Positions 54,705 to 63,207 of a stretch of 64,000 bases of DNA are shown here, in pieces (within the stretch, counting starts at the first letter, position 1; each line of letters begins with the position of its first letter). Under the pieces are notes generated by a model. It was not told the origin of the DNA, ran no database searches, and was given only the letters and a program-made list of their open reading frames with translations. The stretch spans positions 62,001-126,000 of the forward strand of contig JADJFK010000006.1 of NCBI GenBank assembly GCA_016708585.1. Direction: 5' to 3'. The position numbers and the translations under genes were made by a program. This DNA comes from Sulfuritalea sp. (GTDB taxonomy: Bacteria; Pseudomonadota; Gammaproteobacteria; Burkholderiales; Rhodocyclaceae).

Positions 54705-55838
54705 ATGGCATTCAGCGAACTGCAAATAGCTCTGGTCGGCGCCGGCATCGCGGGGGTCGCCCTGGTCTGGGGCTACAACCTCTGGCAGGACCGCAAGCAC
54801 CGCAAGGCCGCGGAGCGGATATTCCAGGGCGGCGAAGGCGATGCCCTGCTGGCCGCCAATGCCGCGCCGGCCGCGGCGGACACTGCGCGGCGTGAGCCGC
54901 AGTTCGGCACGGAAACGCAAGTGGACGAGGGGTTCGCGGACCGCGCGTCGGCGGAGGATGAACCCGGCGCGCCGGCGCAAACCGCCATGCCTGCGCCGGC
55001 CTCCGGCTTGCCGCCCGATGTCGCGGACGAGGTCGCCGACTGCGTTCTGCACTTCACGGCCGCGGAACCGATTCCGGCGCCGGCGGTGCAGGCGATGCAG
55101 ACGGCCTGGGCCGGGGAACTCTCGAAACCCCTGCACTGGCTGGCAAAAGGAGATGACGGCGAATCGTGGCGCTCCATCGGCGCCGACGACTCGGGGCGCT
55201 ACCGCCATTGGGCGGTGGCATTGCAACTCGTCGATCGTCGCGGCCCGGTCACTGACGGCGAACTCGCGCGCTTCTTCGACGGCGTACAGTCGGTGGCGCA
55301 GCAGGCGGCAGCGACGATGGAACTGCCGCCGCGCGGCGAACTGGTGATGCGCGCGGAAGCGCTGGATGAATTCTGTGCGGCGGTCGATATCCAGTTCGTC
55401 CTGCACGTGGTGGAAGCCGGCGGCGGCGTATTCGCCGGCACCAAGCTGCGCGGCGTGGCCGAAGCGGCCGGGCTCGCGCTGGAGGGCGATGGCGTCTTCC
55501 GTGCCCGCGATGAGGATGGCGGCGAATTGTTCACCGTGGCCAACCTCGGCGCCGAACGCCTCGAAGCCGATTCGATCAAGTCGCTGGCGACCCACGGCCT
55601 GACCCTGAGCCTCGACGTGCCGCGCGTGACGGACGGCAAGCTGGCCTTCGACCGCATGCTGGCGACGGCGCGCCAGCTGGCCGGCGTTCTGGGCGGGGTT
55701 TTGGTGGATGCGCAGCGCGCCCCGCTGGCCGATGCGATGATCGATGCGATCCGCGCCCGGACCGGCGAACTGCAGGCGCGCATGAATGAAGCCGGCATCG
55801 CCCCCGGCAGCACGCGGGCCCTGCGACTGTTCTCCTGA
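54705..55838 (+). CDS. zipA: ZipA-like cell division protein
   Basis: A 377-residue protein. An N-terminal membrane helix (about 6-24) is followed by basic residues (QDRKHRKAAERI), a low-complexity Ala/Pro linker (about 45-110) and a ZipA C-terminal domain (about 120-370) that would bind the FtsZ tail. ZipA tethers FtsZ to the membrane at the septum. Sequence similarity to E. coli ZipA is weak; the identification relies on architecture and on the smc-zipA-ligA order common in beta/gammaproteobacteria. The stop overlaps the ligA start (TGATG). Confidence 0.8.
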   Translation: MAFSELQIALVGAGIAGVALVWGYNLWQDRKHRKAAERIFQGGEGDALLAANAAPAAADTARREPQFGTETQVDEGFADRASAEDEPGAPAQTAMPAPASGLPPDVADEVADCVLHFTAAEPIPAPAVQAMQTAWAGELSKPLHWLAKGDDGESWRSIGADDSGRYRHWAVALQLVDRRGPVTDGELARFFDGVQSVAQQAAATMELPPRGELVMRAEALDEFCAAVDIQFVLHVVEAGGGVFAGTKLRGVAEAAGLALEGDGVFRARDEDGGELFTVANLGAERLEADSIKSLATHGLTLSLDVPRVTDGKLAFDRMLATARQLAGVLGGVLVDAQRAPLADAMIDAIRARTGELQARMNEAGIAPGSTRALRLFS

Positions 55839-57901
55839 TGAACCCGGAGCGGGCGGCCGCGCGAGCGGAAATCCTGCGTCGCGAAATCGAGCGGCACAAC
55901 CATGCGTATTATGTGCTCGACGCGCCGACCGTTCCCGACGCGGAATACGACAGGCTTTTCCGGGAACTACAGGCGCTGGAGGCCGGGCATCCGGGCCTGC
56001 GCAGCGCCGATTCGCCGACGCAGCGGGTCGGCGGCAAGCCTTTGCCCGAATTCGCCCCCGTTCGCCATGCCGTGCCGATGCTGTCGATCCGCACCGAAAC
56101 CGATACCGAGCCAAGCGGCGCCAGGGCTTTCGATGCCCGCGTGCGGCGCGAACTGGGCCTGGGCGAAGGCGATGCCCTGGTCGACTATGCCGTCGAACTC
56201 AAGTTCGACGGCCTCGCCATCAACCTGCGCTATGAAAACGGCGTGCTGGTGCAGGCGGCGACGCGCGGCGACGGCGAGACCGGCGAGGAGGTGACGCAGA
56301 ACATCCGCACCGTGCGGCGCATCCCGTTGCGCCTGGCTGGCGCCGTGCCGCCGCTGCTGGAAGTGCGCGGTGAAGTCTTCATGAGCCGTCCCGACTTCGA
56401 GCGCTACAACGAGAAGCAGCGCGCACGGGGGCGGGCGACGCTGGTCAATCCGCGCAACGGCGCCGCCGGCAGCATCCGCCAGCTCGACCCGGCGATGGCG
56501 GCCGAGCGGCCCTTGTCCTTCTATGCCTACGGCCTCGGCGACACGCGTGGCTGGAACCTGCCGGCGACGCATGCCGGCGTGCTCGACGCGCTGGCCGCCT
56601 TCGGCCTGCCGGTATGCGAGCACCGTGCCGTGGTGGCGGGCGCCGACGGCTTGATCGCATTTCATGCCCGCATGCGCGAGATGCGCGATGCGCTGCCTTT
56701 CGACATCGACGGCGTGGTGTACAAGGTCAATTCGCTGGCGCTGCAGCAGCGCCTCGGCTTCGTCACGCGCGAGCCGCGCTGGGCGGTGGCGCACAAGTAT
56801 CCGGCGGAGGAGGCATTGACCACGGTGGAGGCGATCGAGGTGCAGGTCGGCCGCACCGGGGCGATCACGCCCGTGGCGCGCCTGGCCCCGGTCTTCGTCG
56901 GCGGCGTGACGGTGACCAATGCCACGCTGCACAACGAGGCGGAGGCGCGGCGCAAGGACGTGCGCATCGGCGATACCGTGGTGGTGCGGCGTGCCGGCGA
57001 CGTGATTCCCGAGGTAGTGGCCGTGGTTATGGAGCGGCGGCCGAAAAAGGACCTGCCCGGAGATGAGGCCCTGCATTCCGCATTCGCGTTGCCGAAAAAC
57101 TGCCCGGTCTGCGGCTCCGCCATCGAGCGGCCCGAGGACGAAGCCATCGCCCGCTGCAGCGGCGGCCTGGTCTGCCCGGCGCAACGCAAGCAGGCGCTGC
57201 TGCATTTCGCCGGCCGCCGTGCGCTGGACATCGAGGGCCTGGGCGACAAGCTGGTCGAGCAACTGGTGGACAACGCCATCATCAAGACGCCGGCCGATCT
57301 GTACAAGCTCGGCCTGCTCAAGATGATCACGCTCGAGCGCATGGCGGAGAAATCCGCGGCGAACATCCTCGCCGCCATCGAAAAGAGCAAGGCAACGACG
57401 CTCGCACGCTTCATCTTCGCCCTGGGCATCCGCAACGTCGGCGAAGCGACGGCGAAGGACCTGGCGCGCTTCTTCGGCAGTCTGGATGCGCTGATGGCGG
57501 CGGATATCGACCGCCTGCAGCAGGTGCCCGACGTCGGCCCGGTGGTCGCCGCGTCCATCGTGCGCTTCTTCGCCGAGCCGCATAATGTCGAGGTCATCGA
57601 ACAGTTGCGCGCGGCCGGGGTGACCTGGACCGAGGGCGAGGCGGTCGCGGCGGTGAGTTCGCCCGTCGCCGGCAAGACATTCGTCCTTACCGGCACGCTG
57701 CCGACGCTGACGCGCGATGCGGCGCGGGACATGATCGAGGCCCTGGGCGGCAAGGTGGCCGGCTCGGTGTCGAAGAAGACGGATTACGTGGTGGCCGGCG
57801 CCGAAGCCGGCTCCAAGCTCGAAAAGGCGCGGGACTTGGAAGTTGCCATCCTGGATGAAGCACAATTCAGGGAGTTGCTCGCAGGCGGCCACAAATCGTG
57901 A
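55838..57901 (+). CDS. ligA: NAD+-dependent DNA ligase
   Basis: A 687-residue LigA. The Ia domain has HNHAYYVLDAPTVPDAEYD, the adenylated Lys122 is in VELKFDGLAI, then come the OB fold, a Cys4 zinc finger (CPVCGS, and CSGGLVCPAQRKQ), helix-hairpin-helix repeats (ALDIEGLGDKLVEQL) and a C-terminal BRCT domain (GKTFVLTGTLPTLTRDAARD). It seals nicks in replication and repair. It overlaps the end of zipA by one base. Confidence 0.98.
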   Translation: MNPERAAARAEILRREIERHNHAYYVLDAPTVPDAEYDRLFRELQALEAGHPGLRSADSPTQRVGGKPLPEFAPVRHAVPMLSIRTETDTEPSGARAFDARVRRELGLGEGDALVDYAVELKFDGLAINLRYENGVLVQAATRGDGETGEEVTQNIRTVRRIPLRLAGAVPPLLEVRGEVFMSRPDFERYNEKQRARGRATLVNPRNGAAGSIRQLDPAMAAERPLSFYAYGLGDTRGWNLPATHAGVLDALAAFGLPVCEHRAVVAGADGLIAFHARMREMRDALPFDIDGVVYKVNSLALQQRLGFVTREPRWAVAHKYPAEEALTTVEAIEVQVGRTGAITPVARLAPVFVGGVTVTNATLHNEAEARRKDVRIGDTVVVRRAGDVIPEVVAVVMERRPKKDLPGDEALHSAFALPKNCPVCGSAIERPEDEAIARCSGGLVCPAQRKQALLHFAGRRALDIEGLGDKLVEQLVDNAIIKTPADLYKLGLLKMITLERMAEKSAANILAAIEKSKATTLARFIFALGIRNVGEATAKDLARFFGSLDALMAADIDRLQQVPDVGPVVAASIVRFFAEPHNVEVIEQLRAAGVTWTEGEAVAAVSSPVAGKTFVLTGTLPTLTRDAARDMIEALGGKVAGSVSKKTDYVVAGAEAGSKLEKARDLEVAILDEAQFRELLAGGHKS

Positions 57902-57933
57902 CCGCCCCGCAAACCTGGTCTGGAGTCGGGAAA

Positions 57934-58797
57934 ATGAAGAAAGTTACCAAGGCGGTCTTCCCCGTTGCCGGCATGGGCACCCGCTTCCTGCCGGCGACCA
58001 AGGCCAGCCCCAAGGAAATGATGCCCATCGTGGACAAGCCGCTGATCCAGTACGCGGTGGAGGAGGCGGTCGCCGCCGGCATCACCGACATGATTTTCGT
58101 CACCGGCCGTTCCAAGCGCGCCATCGAGGACCACTTCGACAAGGCCTACGAGCTGGAAAGCGAGCTCGAGCATCGCGGCAAGACCGAACTGCTGGAATTC
58201 GTGCGCAACATGATCCCGCGCGACATCAACTGCATCTACATCCGCCAGCCGGAGGCGCTGGGACTCGGCCATGCCGTGCTTTGCGCCCGGCCGGCGGTGG
58301 GCGACGAGCCCTTCGCCGTGCTGCTGGCCGACGACCTGCTGGACGGCCAGCCGCCGGTGATGAAGCAGATGACGGATATCTACGACACCCACGGCAGCTC
58401 GGTGATCGGCGTGCAACAGGTGGCGCGCGAAGACACCAAGAGCTACGGCATCGTCGACAGCAAGTCGATGAGCGAGTCGCTGGAGCAGGTCCTGCGCATC
58501 GTCGAGAAGCCAAGGCCGGAGGATGCACCGTCGACCCTGGCCGTGGTCGGCCGCTACGTGCTGACGCCGCGCATCTTTCATCACCTGTCGAAAATCGGCA
58601 AGGGCTCCGGCGGCGAGATCCAGCTTACCGACGGCATCGCCGCGCTGCTGGCCGAGGAGCAGGTGCTGGCCTATCGCTACCAGGGCACGCGCTACGACTG
58701 CGGCTCCAAGCTGGGCTACCTGGAGGCGACCGTGGCTTTCGGCCTGCGCCATCCGGAAGTGGGGAAGGACTTTGCCGCCATGCTGAAGAGCATGTAA
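57934..58797 (+). CDS. galU: UTP-glucose-1-phosphate uridylyltransferase
   Basis: A 287-residue GalU. The nucleotide loop is VAGMGTRFLPATKASPKEM, with DKPLIQYAVEEA, LLADDLLDG and GTRYDCGSKLGYLEA. It makes UDP-glucose for polysaccharide and LPS. The ATG at 57934 with GGAG upstream is preferred; a GTG at 57898 in frame would add 12 residues. The stop overlaps the next start (TAATG). Confidence 0.96.
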   Translation: MKKVTKAVFPVAGMGTRFLPATKASPKEMMPIVDKPLIQYAVEEAVAAGITDMIFVTGRSKRAIEDHFDKAYELESELEHRGKTELLEFVRNMIPRDINCIYIRQPEALGLGHAVLCARPAVGDEPFAVLLADDLLDGQPPVMKQMTDIYDTHGSSVIGVQQVAREDTKSYGIVDSKSMSESLEQVLRIVEKPRPEDAPSTLAVVGRYVLTPRIFHHLSKIGKGSGGEIQLTDGIAALLAEEQVLAYRYQGTRYDCGSKLGYLEATVAFGLRHPEVGKDFAAMLKSM

Positions 58798-59342
58798 TGA
58801 GCCCACAGGAGGCGCAGAAGATTCTCGACGAAGCCGACCTGCTGTGTTCGGCCGAAAAGTCGGCGCTGGCGGTACGGCGCGTTGCCGCGGAGATTACCGC
58901 GCGCCTTGCCGATGCCAACCCGCTGGTGCTGGCCGTGATGGGCGGCGCCGTGGTATTCACCGGCCAGCTCCTGCCGCAACTGGCCTTTCCGCTGGATTTC
59001 GACTACCTGCATGTCACGCGCTACGGCGATGTCACCACGGGCGGCCAGCTGGCATGGATCGTCGAGCCGCGGACGCCCGTCGCGGACCGTGTCGTGCTGG
59101 TCGTGGATGACATCCTCGACGAGGGCGTGACCATGGCCGAAATCGCCAGGCGCCTGCGGGCGCAAGGCGCCACCGACGTGCTGAGCGCCGTGTTTGCCGA
59201 CAAGAACCTCGGTCACGGCAAGCCCATTGCCGCCGACTTCGTCGGCGTGCATCTGCCGAACCGCTATGTTTTCGGCTACGGCATGGATGTCAGGGGTGCG
59301 TGGCGCAACCTGCCGGCCGTATATGCGGTAAAGGGTCTCTGA
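58797..59342 (+). CDS. Hypoxanthine-guanine phosphoribosyltransferase
   Basis: A 181-residue type I phosphoribosyltransferase. The PRPP-binding loop is VVLVVDDILDEGVTM, and HPRT-like segments are AVMGGAVVFTGQLL and DFDYLHVTRYG. It salvages hypoxanthine and guanine to IMP and GMP. It overlaps galU by one base. Codons 20-28 (EKSALAVRR) are encoded by an in-frame copy of the dispersed repeat, in an N-terminal helix of low conservation. Confidence 0.9.
   Translation: MSPQEAQKILDEADLLCSAEKSALAVRRVAAEITARLADANPLVLAVMGGAVVFTGQLLPQLAFPLDFDYLHVTRYGDVTTGGQLAWIVEPRTPVADRVVLVVDDILDEGVTMAEIARRLRAQGATDVLSAVFADKNLGHGKPIAADFVGVHLPNRYVFGYGMDVRGAWRNLPAVYAVKGL
58855..58880 (+). repeat. Dispersed GTCGGCG repeat, copy 9 (inside a gene)
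   Basis: AAAAGTCGGCGCTGGCG then GTACGGCGC, read in frame as K-S-A-L-A-V-R-R near the start of the phosphoribosyltransferase gene. Confidence 0.65.
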
Positions 59343-59485
59343 CCGGCCTGCCGAGGTCGGCGGCCGGGCGGTGAGCGCGGCTTGCGACAGTCGTGAAAAT
59401 TTTGCAACAAGATTCGCTCGCAGGGCTTGCAACCGCAGCGGATTTAGTGGAACAATGCGTTTTTCCAAAACAAAAGGGGAACTGA

Positions 59486-59845
59486 ATGAACAAGAGCGAA
59501 CTGATTGACGCAGTAGCGGAGCGCGCCGAGCTGTCGAAGGCCGCCGTAAACAAGGCCATCGATGCGATGACCGAAGTAATCACCGCAGTGATCTCGAAAG
59601 GCAACCCGGTTGCCCTGATCGGTTTCGGCACTTTCAAGTCCGTGAATCGCGCCGCGCGCACCGGCAAGAACCCGAAGACCGGCGCGCCGCTGAAAATCGC
59701 CGCCAAGGCAGTGCCGAAGTTCACCGCCGGCGCCGGCCTGAAGGCCGCCGTTGCAGGCAAGAAGCCCGCCGCGAAGAAGGCTGCACCGGCCAAGAAGGCC
59801 GCCGCCAAGCCCGCTGCGAAGAAGCCCGCCGCCAAGAAGAAGTAA
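59486..59845 (+). CDS. HU-family DNA-binding protein with Lys/Ala-rich tail
   Basis: A 119-residue protein. Residues 1-90 are an HU fold (MNKSELIDAVAERAELSKAA; IGFGTFKSVNRAARTGKNPKTG), with a slightly diverged DNA-binding arm. Residues 91-119 are a histone H1-like tail of Lys, Ala and Pro (PAAKKAAPAKKAAAKPAAKK). Such tails occur in betaproteobacterial and Bordetella-type nucleoid proteins and raise DNA affinity and compaction. It has its own promoter region and a strong terminator. Confidence 0.93.
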   Translation: MNKSELIDAVAERAELSKAAVNKAIDAMTEVITAVISKGNPVALIGFGTFKSVNRAARTGKNPKTGAPLKIAAKAVPKFTAGAGLKAAVAGKKPAAKKAAPAKKAAAKPAAKKPAAKKK

Positions 59846-59860
59846 GCATTCCGGCGCAAA

Positions 59861-59889
59861 AAAAAGGCAACCTCCGGGTTGCCTTTTTT
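59861..59889 (+). terminator. Terminator after the HU gene, probably bidirectional
   Basis: Stem GGCAACC/GGTTGCC with loop TCCG (59866-59883) is flanked by AAAAA upstream and TTTTTT downstream. It can serve HU and the convergent DUF1015 gene. Confidence 0.88.
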
Positions 59890-59917
59890 ATTGCGCCGCC
59901 GGCGCGGGCGAGGTGGT

Positions 59918-61156
59918 TCAATCCAGCAGGTGCGACACCAGCCCGTCGGCCAGCTTGGGCTCGAACCAGGTCGACTTCGGCGGCATCACGTTGTTGCTGT
60001 CGGCCACCGCCATCAGCTGGTCCATGCGCGTCGGATGCAGCGCGAAGGCCACCGCCATCTCGCCGGAATCGACGCGCTTTTCCAGCTCGGCCAGGCCGCG
60101 GATGCCGCCGACGAAATCGATGCGCTTGTCGCGGCGCAGGTCGGCGATGCCCAGGATCGGCGCCAGCAGGTGATCCGAGAGCAGCGAAACATCGAGGCTG
60201 GCCACCGGGTCGTCGGGGATCAGTTCGGGTTTGATGCCCAGCCTGTGCCAGCGACCCGCCAGATACATGCCGAATTCTCCGGGCCGGGCCGGATGCACTT
60301 GTCCGGGGCTGTCTTCGACCGCGAACGCGGTGGCTAGCCGTGCCACCAGCGCCGACTTTTCCAGGCCGTGCAGATCCCTCACCACGCGGTTGTAGTCGAG
60401 GATCTTCATCTGGTGGTGGGGGAAGATCACCGACAGGAAAGCGTCGGCGGACTGTTCGCGCCCCTGCTGGTGCCGCGCGGCGGCAACGCGCGAGGCTGCG
60501 GCCGAGCGATGGTGGCCGTCGGCGATGTAGAGCGCGGGCATGGCATCGAAAGCCTGCGTGATCGCCGCGATCCGCGCGGCGTCGGTCAGCACCCAGATCT
60601 GGTGGCGGATGCCGTCGTCGGCGGTGACGTCGGCGGCCGGTGCGCCCTGCGCGATGGCGTCGATCAGCTCATCGGCGGTCGCCGATGCCGGGTAGGCGAG
60701 CAGCACCGGGCCGGTCTGGGCGTCGAGCGCCTCGATCTGCCGCACGCGGTCGTCTTCCTTGTCCGGTCGCGTGAACTCATGCTTGCGGATGCGGTTGCTG
60801 TCGTAGTCGGCGACATTCGCCGCGGCCACCAGCCCGGTCTGCACGTGATCGCCCATGGTCAGGCGATAGGCGTAGTAGCAGGGCGTCGCGTCGCGCGCCA
60901 GGATGCCCGCGGCCAGCATCTTCTGCAGGTTCTCCGCGGCCTTGGCATAGACCTCCGGCGCATAGGGGTCGGTATCCGCCGGCAGGTCGATTTCGGGTTT
61001 CGAGATGTGCAGGAAGGACCAGGGCTTGCCGGTGGCGCCGCCATGGACAATACTGCGCGCTTCGTCGCTGGAGAGCACGTCATAGGGCGGCGCGGCGACG
61101 GCGCCGGCCTGGCCGGCGGCGGGACGCAAACCACGGAAGGGGCGAATCAGGCTCAT
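59918..61156 (-). CDS. DUF1015 family protein (SerK-like)
   Basis: A 412-residue DUF1015 protein. The N-terminus has IRPFRGLRPAAG and APPYDVLSSDEAR, and the hallmark motif is YIADGHHRSAAA. Archaeal relatives include an ADP-dependent serine kinase, but most bacterial members are uncharacterised. A copy of the dispersed repeat encodes EKSALVARLATAF in its middle. The start overlaps the DAHP synthase stop by four bases, so the two form an operon. That hints at a metabolic link to amino-acid synthesis; this is inference. Confidence 0.85.
   Translation of the reverse strand: MSLIRPFRGLRPAAGQAGAVAAPPYDVLSSDEARSIVHGGATGKPWSFLHISKPEIDLPADTDPYAPEVYAKAAENLQKMLAAGILARDATPCYYAYRLTMGDHVQTGLVAAANVADYDSNRIRKHEFTRPDKEDDRVRQIEALDAQTGPVLLAYPASATADELIDAIAQGAPAADVTADDGIRHQIWVLTDAARIAAITQAFDAMPALYIADGHHRSAAASRVAAARHQQGREQSADAFLSVIFPHHQMKILDYNRVVRDLHGLEKSALVARLATAFAVEDSPGQVHPARPGEFGMYLAGRWHRLGIKPELIPDDPVASLDVSLLSDHLLAPILGIADLRRDKRIDFVGGIRGLAELEKRVDSGEMAVAFALHPTRMDQLMAVADSNNVMPPKSTWFEPKLADGLVSHLLD
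60336..60360 (-). repeat. Dispersed GTCGGCG repeat, copy 10 (inside a gene)
   Basis: On the minus strand AAAAGTCGGCGCTGGTG then GCACGGCT, in frame in the DUF1015 gene as K-S-A-L-V-A-R-L. The reading phase is the same as in copy 9. Confidence 0.6.
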
Positions 61157-62250
61157 TTTGGATCTCGGGCAGGGGTGGGGAGGACGCCGCGTAGCGCCGC
61201 ATCGGCGTCGCGGATCATTTTTTCGGTGGTCGGCCAGTCGACGCAGGCGTCGGTGACCGAACAGCCGTACTTCAACTGGCCATGCAAGGCCGGGTCGGCG
61301 GGGATCGGCTGGTTGCCGGCCTCGATGAAGCTCTCGATCATCAGGCCGACGATGGAGCGATGGCCGGCCTTGCGCTGGTCGCAGATCTGGTTGATGCAGT
61401 CGTGCATCACCAGCGGCTGCAACTCAGGCTTCTTGTAGCTGTTGGCATGCGAGCAATCGACCACGATGTTGTGCGGCAGCTTCGCCTTGGCCAGCGCGGC
61501 CTCGGCCAGCGCGACGCTGACCGTGTCGTAGTTGGGCCGGCCGCCGCCGCCGCGCAGCACCAGGTGGCCGTAGCGGTTGCCGGCGGTGCGCACCACGCAG
61601 GAGCGGCCCTGCATGTTGATGCCGAGGAAGCTGTGCGGGCTCGAAGCGGAAATCACCGCATTCACGGCGGCGTCGAGCGAGCCGTCGGTGCCGTTCTTGA
61701 AGCCGACCGGCGTCGACAATCCCGATGACATCTCGCGGTGGGTCTGCGATTCCGAGGTGCGCGCGCCGATCGCGGTCCACGCGATCAGGTCGCCCAGGTA
61801 CTGCGGCGCGATCGGGTCGAGCGCCTCGGTGCCGGCCGGCAGCCCGAGTTCATTCACCGCCAGCAGGAATTCGCGCGCCTTGTGCAGGCCTTCCTCGATG
61901 TGGAAGGAATCGTCCATGCGCGGATCGTTGATGTAGCCCTTCCAGCCGGTGGCGGTGCGCGGCTTCTCGAAATACACCCGCATCACCAGGACCATGGTGC
62001 CGGCGACTTCGGCGGCCAGCGCCTTCAGGCGCCGCGCGTAGTCGAGGCCCGCCACCGGATCGTGGATCGAGCAGGGGCCGACCACGACGAACACGCGCGG
62101 GTCGCTGCCGTCGAGGATGCGCTGCAGGGCGCGCCGTCCCGCCAGCACCGACTCGGCGGCGGCATCCGACAGCGGCAGTCGGGCATGGACGTCCTCCGGC
62201 GTCGGCAGGAGGTCGAAGGCTTCGATGTTGAGGTTTTCGGTCTGTTGCAT
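61153..62250 (-). CDS. aroG: DAHP synthase, class I
   Basis: A 365-residue 3-deoxy-D-arabino-heptulosonate 7-phosphate synthase (AroFGH type). It has VVGPCSIHDP, RVYFEKPRTATGWKG, KNGTDGSLDAAVNA and the metal His/Glu region VDCSHANSYKKP. It joins phosphoenolpyruvate and erythrose 4-phosphate in the first step of the shikimate pathway. Which aromatic amino acid inhibits it cannot be read with certainty. It is followed by an overlapping DUF1015 gene and sits downstream of a toxin-antitoxin pair. Confidence 0.95.
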   Translation of the reverse strand: MQQTENLNIEAFDLLPTPEDVHARLPLSDAAAESVLAGRRALQRILDGSDPRVFVVVGPCSIHDPVAGLDYARRLKALAAEVAGTMVLVMRVYFEKPRTATGWKGYINDPRMDDSFHIEEGLHKAREFLLAVNELGLPAGTEALDPIAPQYLGDLIAWTAIGARTSESQTHREMSSGLSTPVGFKNGTDGSLDAAVNAVISASSPHSFLGINMQGRSCVVRTAGNRYGHLVLRGGGGRPNYDTVSVALAEAALAKAKLPHNIVVDCSHANSYKKPELQPLVMHDCINQICDQRKAGHRSIVGLMIESFIEAGNQPIPADPALHGQLKYGCSVTDACVDWPTTEKMIRDADAALRGVLPTPARDPK

Positions 62251-62255
62251 GTCGG

Positions 62256-62642
62256 TTACCAGATGCGTTTGATGCCGTAGTCGGAAAAGGCCCGGTCGGA
62301 ACTGACCACGGGCAGCTTGCGGTTCCTTGCCTGTGCGACCAGCAGGCGGTCGAAGGGGTCGCGGTGATGCAGGGGCAGGCTTTCGATGGCGGCCACGTCG
62401 TCGAGTTCGACGCCGAGCAGGCGAAAACCGTTGGCCTCGATGTGGCTCGCCACATAGCGGCCCACCGGTTGCGCCAGACGGATGCCACCCTGGCCGGCCT
62501 TGACCGCCAGTTCCCAGGCAAGCACCACGCTGACCAGGATTTCGTTGTCCGGATTGGCGATGCAGGATTTGGCCCGCGTCGACAACCTGTCGTCGCCTTC
62601 CACCCAGCGCAGGAAGGCATTCGTGTCGAGCAGCGCAATCAC
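62256..62642 (-). CDS. PIN-domain toxin
   Basis: A 128-residue PIN ribonuclease. It starts with MIALLDTNAFLRWVEGD (Asp6), has Glu in AWELAVKAGQGG, and acidic residues in HHRDPFDRLLVAQA and VVSSDRAFSDYG. This is the subgroup paired with YefM/Phd antitoxins. Its start overlaps the antitoxin stop by four bases (ATGA). Confidence 0.92.
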   Translation of the reverse strand: MIALLDTNAFLRWVEGDDRLSTRAKSCIANPDNEILVSVVLAWELAVKAGQGGIRLAQPVGRYVASHIEANGFRLLGVELDDVAAIESLPLHHRDPFDRLLVAQARNRKLPVVSSDRAFSDYGIKRIW

Positions 62643-62869
62643 CCGGTGCAGTCCTCGAAGCCCTCCGGGATCGCGTCGAAATTGTCGGCCATGAAGAGGA
62701 TCTGCCCCTTGCCCGAACCCGGAATGCGCTTGCCCGCCGGACGCTGGATGGGCACCAGCATCGCCAGCGGCTTGTTGTCGCGGGCGATGACGATTTCCTC
62801 GCCCATCATGGCTTTCTGCACCAGCTCGGAGAGATGGGCCTTGGCTTCGGCGATGTTGAATTGCTGCAT
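62639..62869 (-). CDS. YefM/Phd-family antitoxin
   Basis: A 76-residue antitoxin. The DNA-binding N-terminus is MQQFNIAEAKAHLSELVQKA with the EEIVIARDNKPLAMLVP strand pair. The C-terminus (IPGSGKGQILFMADNFDAIPEGF) is the toxin-wrapping segment. The start at 62869 is chosen because GGGAGT precedes it and the family begins at this Met; an upstream Met at 62896 lies inside the operator. Confidence 0.9.
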   Translation of the reverse strand: MQQFNIAEAKAHLSELVQKAMMGEEIVIARDNKPLAMLVPIQRPAGKRIPGSGKGQILFMADNFDAIPEGFEDCTG

Positions 62870-62887
62870 GGCGGGGACTCCCTGATT

Positions 62888-62910
62888 GTTGGTCATTTTA
62901 AATGACCAAC
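62888..62910. promoter_or_regulatory. Operator palindrome of the YefM/PIN pair
   Basis: Perfect inverted repeat with 11-bp arms and one central base: GTTGGTCATTT, T, AAATGACCAAC. It lies 19 bases upstream of the antitoxin ATG. This is the expected site for autorepression by the antitoxin or the toxin-antitoxin complex. Confidence 0.75.
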
Positions 62911-63017
62911 AACGGCGGGTCAAGGCATGGTAACGGCAAATTGCAGATGGCAGCAGCGTCGTTTGGGGCGAGTGACTCCGGCCGCATTCGGCGAGTGCGG
63001 TCGTATACCCCGATATC

Positions 63018-63043
63018 GAAAGTCGGCGCTGGCGATACGGCGG
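63018..63043 (+). repeat. Dispersed GTCGGCG repeat, copy 11
   Basis: GAAAGTCGGCGCTGGCG then ATACGGCGG, upstream of the kinase gene, forming one arm of a larger hairpin. Confidence 0.75.
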
Positions 63044-63207
63044 CTGTTCCGCCGGTGCCGGCGCCCGGACTCCGGACTGCCGCCGCCGGCGCTGCAAATC
63101 GTGACGCGACCGGACCAAAAATCGGCGATTGACGGCTGCATGCAGCGTCAGGCACACTCCCGGCGAGACAGCTGGATTTACTGGCCTTCACGAGGAGCCC
63201 GGGGTAA

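Larger units (their letters stand above)
62870..63207. other. Intergenic region between the TA pair and the kinase
   Basis: Holds the antitoxin operator (62888-62910), a dispersed repeat copy (63018-63043), and right after it an inverted stretch. GGCGCTGGC and GGCGG pair with CCGCC and GCCGGCGCC, giving a long GC hairpin at about 63024-63065. No gene is supported here. Confidence 0.55.

Noticed and set aside
51048..56114. Open frame of 1688 codons on the minus strand across smc and zipA
   Set aside because: It is antisense to clearly recognisable SMC and ZipA genes and lacks any family resemblance. Long antisense frames are expected from GC-rich codon use.
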